Positions 58,527-64,000 of a stretch of DNA of 64,000 nt are shown piece by piece. Within the stretch, counting starts at the first letter, position 1, and each line of letters begins with the position of its first letter. Below the pieces are notes generated by a model, which saw nothing but the letters and a program-made list of their open reading frames with translations, did not search any database and had not been told where the DNA came from. Source of the DNA: Malus domestica (taxonomy: Eukaryota > Streptophyta > Magnoliopsida > Rosales > Rosaceae); contig NC_091677.1 of NCBI RefSeq assembly GCF_042453785.1, positions 6,667,501-6,731,500 on the forward strand, in the 5' to 3' direction. Made by a program: the position numbers and the translations under genes.

Positions 58527-60236
58527 TTGATCAAGTACTGCTATCTCATTCAATGGAGTATCCTCCGGATAATCCTTTGCTAATTCATTAAGATAATCCT
58601 CTTTCCTAGTAACCATCTCATCCTTTTTTTTTCAAATAAAAAACATAGATTACAACTTTGTCCAGAATTTATAGCTTCTTTTATTATGCAAAACTAAAAC
58701 AATATACAATTTTAGACTTACAAATTTGGACTTGGTAGTCTCATTGGTCCAGTTTTTGTTCTTCCCGGCATAAGCAATCTCAAAGGTATCAATCTCAGGG
58801 AATTGGGAAACCGCTTGCCATTTATTAGTTTAGGTTCCAAGGTAGTAGTTATCAATATATAAGATCAACTATAAATGGCAGAAATTAAGTAGCCATAAAA
58901 ATGGATCATGTTAGCAACTAGATTCTTAAATAACAAAACCTTATATTTAGTCAAAAGTCCTTATCCCTCAAACCTAAAACGTATACGCCAAATTCTAATT
59001 TGCTACAAACATAGCATTAAAACATTCATTGCTTAACTTGTGTACACTCCTCCACTATGTAGGCAAGTAGGCGTGAACCAGCGTGATGCTCATACTTCTT
59101 TTGGGCTCGATTTTTTTTGTTAACCTCTGTTTCTATATTTCACAACACAATAACAGTTTCTTAGCTAGTGACATATACTTCACAAAAAATTAAGAATAAA
59201 TGCATGCATGAATTAACTAAAACTATACCAGAAACTTTTCTAACTGAAAATGTTCGCATAAAAACTCCCATTGTCTAGGTTCCTCGGTCTTGAGTCCATC
59301 TCTATCGGAGGATTGGCCAATGCCTCCTCAGCCGATGCCCACTCTAAAAAGTATGCATGTAACTTATACTTGAACTCCTTGTATCATCTAGACATGAGTC
59401 TATCAACATAATCATAATGTTCTTTAATATTGGTGTCCAAGTCGAAGTTCACTTGAGATAATTAAAAATGAGTTATGATTTTATTCCAATAAATTCAAAA
59501 CAAAACTAAAACAAAATACATTATGTTTCTAAAGTAAAATTCAAGTCATTATAAAGATTATTACAAAGTATATGTCTTAAATTAATGGTTCTACTCACAG
59601 TGATCTTCGAGATAAGGTCTGACTTCGACTCGTCAGACATTCTTTTCCAATATGTCGTGTTCAATTGGGCAGTGTTGGCGAACAATAGCCGGCGTATTAT
59701 GTGCCAACAAGCTATGAACAACTTTATCAGTTGGTCGCCTAGCATTGGGTCTATAACAACCTTGATCTTTGCTTGCGTAATACAAACAATACGATTGGTT
59801 TTAACCAACCGACGTGCCCCACGCACTGGTATTTCATTTGGTAAGTTTGGTATAGAACCATTAACACCTACGATGGAAAAGCAAAAATGAATTAATATGT
59901 AATGATAATTGGTGTAACGTACATTGTTCATCATGGTATATAACATTAGTTTTTTTAATTTCTTACTCCCGTGTCGATGATGAACTGCACTCCTCTTTCT
60001 AGTAGGTGCTTTAGTAGGTAAATCATTATGAGTATCATCAAGCTGGGATTTTCCTACGTCTCAATGTTGATAAGAAGTTTCCCTAGTACCAATTATGGGT
60101 TGGGATTGAGTGCGATGAAGAGAGGTCCCACTTGCACCACTGATGGTCTGGGAACAGGTACAGGGCCAAAAAGGTATGGTGTTTTCCCACCAAGGTCATG
60201 AAGGATCAATGTGTCTTGGCTCTAACTGAGGAGCAT
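58527..60236 (-). pseudogene. Transposase_24-like gene, right arm copy (inner part)
   Basis: Mirror copy of the left arm. MVTRKEDYLNELAKDYPEDT lies at 58616-58557 and a 141-codon open frame lies at 59946-59521 (RLVKTNRIVCITQAKIKVVIDPM...YWKRMSDESKSDLISKI). This arm keeps that exon open where the left arm has stops, so it is the less decayed copy. Its 5' part continues beyond the solo LTR at 62545-63200. Confidence 0.6.
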
Positions 60237-62539
60237 TGTCACAGCCCGTCCCAAAATTTCATTTATCGTGGATGTGAATTGACGAAATTGCCCTTAAAGG
60301 TTGCTAAGGTATGTGTGACATGTTTATTTGAATAATGCATACCTTCCTAAATTCTTGGACAAAAAATAAGTTGGATTAAATTGTATGCATTTGTGTGGTT
60401 AGGGTCTTAGGAGGACCACACATCACCTAAAGTACTTCTCTCTCTTCCGTGGACTTCCTCTCTCTCTCCCCTCTCGGTTTCTTCTTCTTGTGCATTGTGC
60501 ACGTACGGACAAAGATGGAACTTGCTCATTCTTCACAGATCGAGACTGAAAATGTAAGTTCTAGAATCCTTGCAAGCTTGTGAGTTTGTTGGTACCATTT
60601 TTGGAACTTAGAACCTTCGAAATCATCCCCTAACCCTGAAAATATGCACTGTTCATGCACACGTTATATTGAACGTTTCAGGAGGTTACAAGTTTGTAGG
60701 AAGCTTTGGGACACTCCTACGAAGTTCGGAGAAGAAGAATCGAAGGAATTGGACGTAAGGATCCCTAGTTTTTCTAATCCCCGAATTGGTCACTATTCAT
60801 GAACTTTTAAACCCTTAAGTTTTTGTGAATTTTAGGACCATAGCAAGCTTTAGGAGGTTCCCACGAAGCTCAGGGGCATTCGTTTGAAGGTTTTGGACGT
60901 CGGGATCACAAGGTTCGAAGGTGGCCGGTTTTGGTAGAAATTTTCCGATGAGTTTTCGAAGGATTTGGAAGTTTTAAAAGGTATAGCCTTCTTCCTCTCA
61001 TGATTTTTGACATTTTGGTGAAAGTTTCGTGGAAAATGGTGAAAAATCGAGCGAGAAAAAGGCATTTACAGGTTACCCAGTTTTCCAGCAACGGCAAGAT
61101 TAACGAGCGTGGGGGCGCGTAGCACCATGCCTTTCCCGGCGCATGGGGGCCCGTGCGGCGTTGAAAAATTATTCTAAAAATATCTCGACGTCCATGACGT
61201 CGAGTAAGTCACTGTGGTATATTCATATACCTAAATTGAGCATCGTATGAGAAGTTATTACGTATTGTTGGTTATGTGCTTTTAAATAACGTTTTTATAG
61301 TTATTTCGCATATAGGTGAGACCTATCCCGAGGACGAGCGCATTCAAGGGCGTCATGGGGGTTACGACCCTTTAACATACCAGTGAGTGGGCAGTTATTT
61401 TCTGTATATACCTATATACTACTGATTTTTCCTAGAAATTGAATTTAAATGATAGTATGTTTTAAAATGCCATGCATATATATTATATGAAATATATGAA
61501 CTAGTATTTGATGCATATATGTTAAATGGTGTTGTGGACGCACATGTGAGTATCAGGTGAGTTTTATGTTGTTCATGTGATTTATTGTTTGATGTGATTT
61601 ATGTTGAGAGCTCATAACCTGCACCCCCGGTGTTAGTGTTTATATTATTCACCCCGCACCACACGCTCACCTTGGATCCAAGTAGGTGCATGTCGTACAG
61701 ACCATTAGAGGTGGTTCCAACATGTCGTACAAACCATTAGAGGTGGTTCCGACATGTTGTACAGATCATTAGAGGTGGTTCTGACTTGTAGGTGACTTTA
61801 GATTATTATACAGCTGTTGATGAGAGAAGCACTAGAGCGTATTCTTACACCATTCTTGTCATACAGACTACTTCAGATAGTTCCGACTTATATGCAGAGT
61901 AGTGCCGTACAGGTCACAGTTGGTGACTCCGGCTGGATTGGATATTGAGCTATAGAATTAGCCGTACAGGACAACTGCAGAGTCTCCGGTTGATTCCTTA
62001 TTTCACCTGTTATATTGATGCATCCTTATTATGTTTTGAAGCATAGCATGGCATATTTCATGAAAAGTGTTAAAGACTTGTGATTTGAGTTAATTGTTGT
62101 TATATATGTATTATTTTTCTGGGAAAGTATATAGGTTTTACAGCGAGGGGTTAGAAGTGTTATTAAATGAAATATTTTCGAAAAGCTTTGTTTTACTGAC
62201 CTACTCAATCTTGTTTTGCGCCCCTTCAGGTTTTAATTAGCAGTGTTGGTGGCTCACGAGGATTCCCACAACGTTCTGACAGACTACTTAAATGTAGAAC
62301 TCACCTTCGGGTGTTGTAATTTAGTAATGGTCCTACTTGACTGCACCTAGTACTTATGCTCTGATTATGTGTGTTTCACACTTAAACTCACTCTAGCATG
62401 TTAGTTGGATATTATTGCTAGTAGTTGGTTTTTATTCCTTCGTATTTCTTTTACCCTTTTTGCTTCTGTGTCACATTTTTTGTTACGTCACGTCCACGTG
62501 ACGGCCAGCACGCCCTGATTTTTGGGTCGGGGTGTGTCA
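60237..62539. mobile_element. Solo LTR (2.3 kb), probably gypsy/chromovirus type
   Basis: Starts TGTCACAGCCCGTCCC and ends GGGTCGGGGTGTGTCA, i.e. TG...CA with imperfect 16-bp inverted ends. It is flanked by the 5-bp repeat AGCAT (60232-60236 and 62540-62544). The empty site survives in the left arm near 56780. No internal gag-pol is present, so it is a single LTR left after recombination between two LTRs. The TGTCACACCCCG-type end and 2-3 kb length fit Tekay/Del-like gypsy LTRs as I recall them. Tandem repeats occur at 61687-61790. Confidence 0.75.
61687..61790. repeat. ~48-bp tandem repeat in solo LTR, three copies
   Basis: Units built on CATGT(C/T)GTACA(G/A)A followed by CATTAGAGGTGGTTC recur three times, with degenerate GTACAG...GGT...TCCG(A/G)C versions further on to ~62000. 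Confidence 0.8.
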
Positions 62540-63560
62540 AGCATCACTCCCAGTTGCACCACCCATAGAATGAGATTGTGTGTGAGAAAGATAAGTCTAC
62601 CTCAAAATATTAGGCATGTTCCTCTCTTGACGAAAAGTAGGAGGAGCAGCTCTAATAACAGATGTAGACCGTGACTAGGATGGCAGAGGTGGGATTCTTG
62701 TTGACACAAGAGGTCATTTCCATTTTTGGCTAATCATTGGCATCTACCAAAAAAAAAAAAACGAAGTTTAAGTTAAACGTAAATACATATATGCAGCATT
62801 GGAATTCATTGGTAAGAATAAAAATCAAAGACATTGACGCATAAAAAAATCCAAATAAAAAACTTTACTTCAATTTGTAGTGCACCTTAAATTACAAGAG
62901 CCGACAATAACATGTCTTGACCAAGAAAAAATCAAAACAAAAAGTAATGGTAGCCTAAGGGTCTTGAACCAAACTATAATTAAGCAATATATTAAATAGT
63001 TTGTTATATCCTCACCGTTAAGCTTGGTTGCTTGTGGTTGTTGCTTCTGCAAAATTTTGGAGATGATCGTGAGAGTGAGAGAAGTGAGAGAAATGATAGA
63101 GGCAGAGACATGGATGAGAGTCAGTTAAGAGTGCGAGAACCCTAATATATAAACTTAGAGATGTAGGATCATCAAAATTATTTCTGAGCGGGAAAGACCC
63201 CACCAAGTTTTTACATGATAAGTAGGAATTCTTACGAAAGTGAAATCGGATGGCGCTTTGAGAGAGAAAAATATGGGAGGGAGATCATGAGCAATTGGGG
63301 GATGTGAACCGACAAAATAGGAATAGAAATATTATGGGAGGGAGATAATGAGCAATTGGGGGATGTGAAACGACAAAATAGGATTGGGAAGAATATGGGA
63401 GGGTGATCATGAACAATTGGGGGATGTGAACCGACAAAATAGGTTAGGATTGCCTTGGGAATTTGATAATTTGTTCTTATCATGTAGAGTTATTATCACT
63501 TTGCCGATGACATACTTTGTTGCCTCTCTTATTAGTTTGCCTATGAAATATTTTGTTGCC

Positions 63561-64000
63561 TCACATCGTCGGCTAATATTTCAATACAATGGGAAAAGTT
63601 TCCGCCATAGTTTACCCGTCAAAACAAAATTCGTCAGGGCATCGAATTTACGCCTACAAAATGATCTTCGGCTAACGTTCCAATTTTCTCAGCTAAGATT
63701 TGAGCCATGAGATGTTTTTGTTTAGAGTGGTGGAAGTCGACGGTAAGTCATGTGCAACGGGAAGGAAATTCGGCGGCTCATCGGCTTGCTCAGCTAGGGC
63801 TTACTTGTGCTAAGGAGATTGTGTAGTTTGAGGAACCTCCGGATTTAATTCAGGATATTTTGTTGGATGAAGGATTGTAAGTTTGATTGTTCATTTGAGG
63901 ATATGTCTATTGTTGTGCGGGACACTCTTTTCCTTTGACCGGGTTGAAACCCCCGGCAAGGTTTTTATCGAGGCCTATTTTGCAATCTATCCTCAGTTTG
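63561..64000 (+). pseudogene. RNase H-like (RVT_3) retroelement fragment
   Basis: 63728-63880 reads WWKSTVSHVQREGNSAAHRL then AQLGL...KEIV-stop-FEEPPDLIQDILLDEGL-stop (TAA 63878-63880). The HVQREGNSAAHRLAQ motif and the (W)FEEPPDLI end are typical of the RNase H domain in plant non-LTR elements and derived host-annotated 'ribonuclease H' proteins. A TAG replaces the Trp before FEEPP. Upstream sequence to 63561 has no clear match, and the downstream 120 bp continues to the edge. Confidence 0.7.

Larger units (their letters stand above)
55741..63560. repeat. Giant inverted duplication (arms ~2.75 kb, ~40-bp spacer)
   Basis: Left arm 55741-58486 is complementary to right arm 58527-63560 once the 2.3-kb solo LTR (60237-62539) is removed. 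Centre: CAATGGAGTATCCTCCGGAT at ~58551 against its diverged complement at ~58447. Outer: GAGAGGCAACAAAGTATGTC at ~55772 against GACATACTTTGTTGCCTCTC at ~63507. The outer 350 bp of each arm has ~75-bp subterminal repeats with TCATGATCTCC and CCCCCAATTG. Arms look roughly 90% identical by eye. Both carry the same transposase-like gene, with their 3' ends meeting at the centre. Confidence 0.92.

Noticed and set aside
60237..62539. Reading the 2.3-kb insertion as a CACTA or MULE DNA transposon because of its inverted ends
   Set aside because: TG...CA termini with a 5-bp duplication fit an LTR better; CACTA makes 3-bp and MULE ~9-bp duplications.
1..64000. tRNA, rRNA or organellar gene content
   Set aside because: No intact cloverleaf or rRNA motif seen on reading both strands; tRNA-like boxes found belong to SINEs.

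Overview
The window is nuclear DNA of a eudicot plant. It has GT-AG introns, AT-rich intergenic DNA, five intact single-copy plant genes, two broken genes, and dense nested transposons. The repeat types (Copia with short LTRs, RTE-clade LINEs, LARD-like repeats, Tourist and hAT MITEs, tRNA-SINEs) and the protein flavour suggest Rosaceae, perhaps apple or pear. That assignment is inference from recall, not a search result.

Layout. 1-7301: an F-box/FBA pseudogene broken by two Ty1-Copia elements. The left one runs off the window; the right one is complete with 208-bp LTRs and a 5-bp target duplication. 7872-10132: a small two-exon membrane-protein gene with a SINE in its intron. 11641-12636 (minus): a basic Ser/Arg-rich protein with a lipid-anchor-like MGCC start. 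12868-13483: a hAT-type MITE. 14515-16610 (minus): mitochondrial lipoyl synthase in four exons, one intron with a GC donor. 16611-27200: gene-poor DNA with a diverged ~1 kb local duplication, a ~1.07 kb foldback element containing a Tourist-like MITE, a second MITE copy and other small inverted repeats. 27204-32726: a 16-exon STRUBBELIG-family LRR receptor-like (pseudo)kinase. 35088-43085: a 12-exon SCAMP membrane-trafficking gene whose intron 3 carries a 4.9-kb composite retroelement. 43835-54140: a PPR gene (At1g73710-like) disabled by a frameshift, a stop codon and a 7.4-kb nest of RTE and composite-retroelement sequence. 55113-55319: a small CXXC...CXXC protein. 55741-63560: a ~2.75-kb-armed inverted duplication of a plant transposase-like gene, its right arm split by a 2.3-kb solo LTR. 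63700-63880: an RNase H-like retroelement fragment.

The most interesting systems are two. First, a composite retrotransposon in which an LTR-element (LARD-like) body is fused to the 3' tail of an RTE LINE. The fusion lies between a perfect 17-bp target duplication in the SCAMP intron, and a sister copy sits in the PPR gene, so it looks mobilised as one unit by RTE machinery. Second, the giant near-palindrome of a transposase gene, which if transcribed would make a long hairpin RNA, similar in logic to maize Mu killer. Genes and transposons do not form operons here. The main functional story is how insertions broke two genes (F-box, PPR), while intronic insertions left the splice sites of others (SCAMP, the membrane-protein gene) intact.
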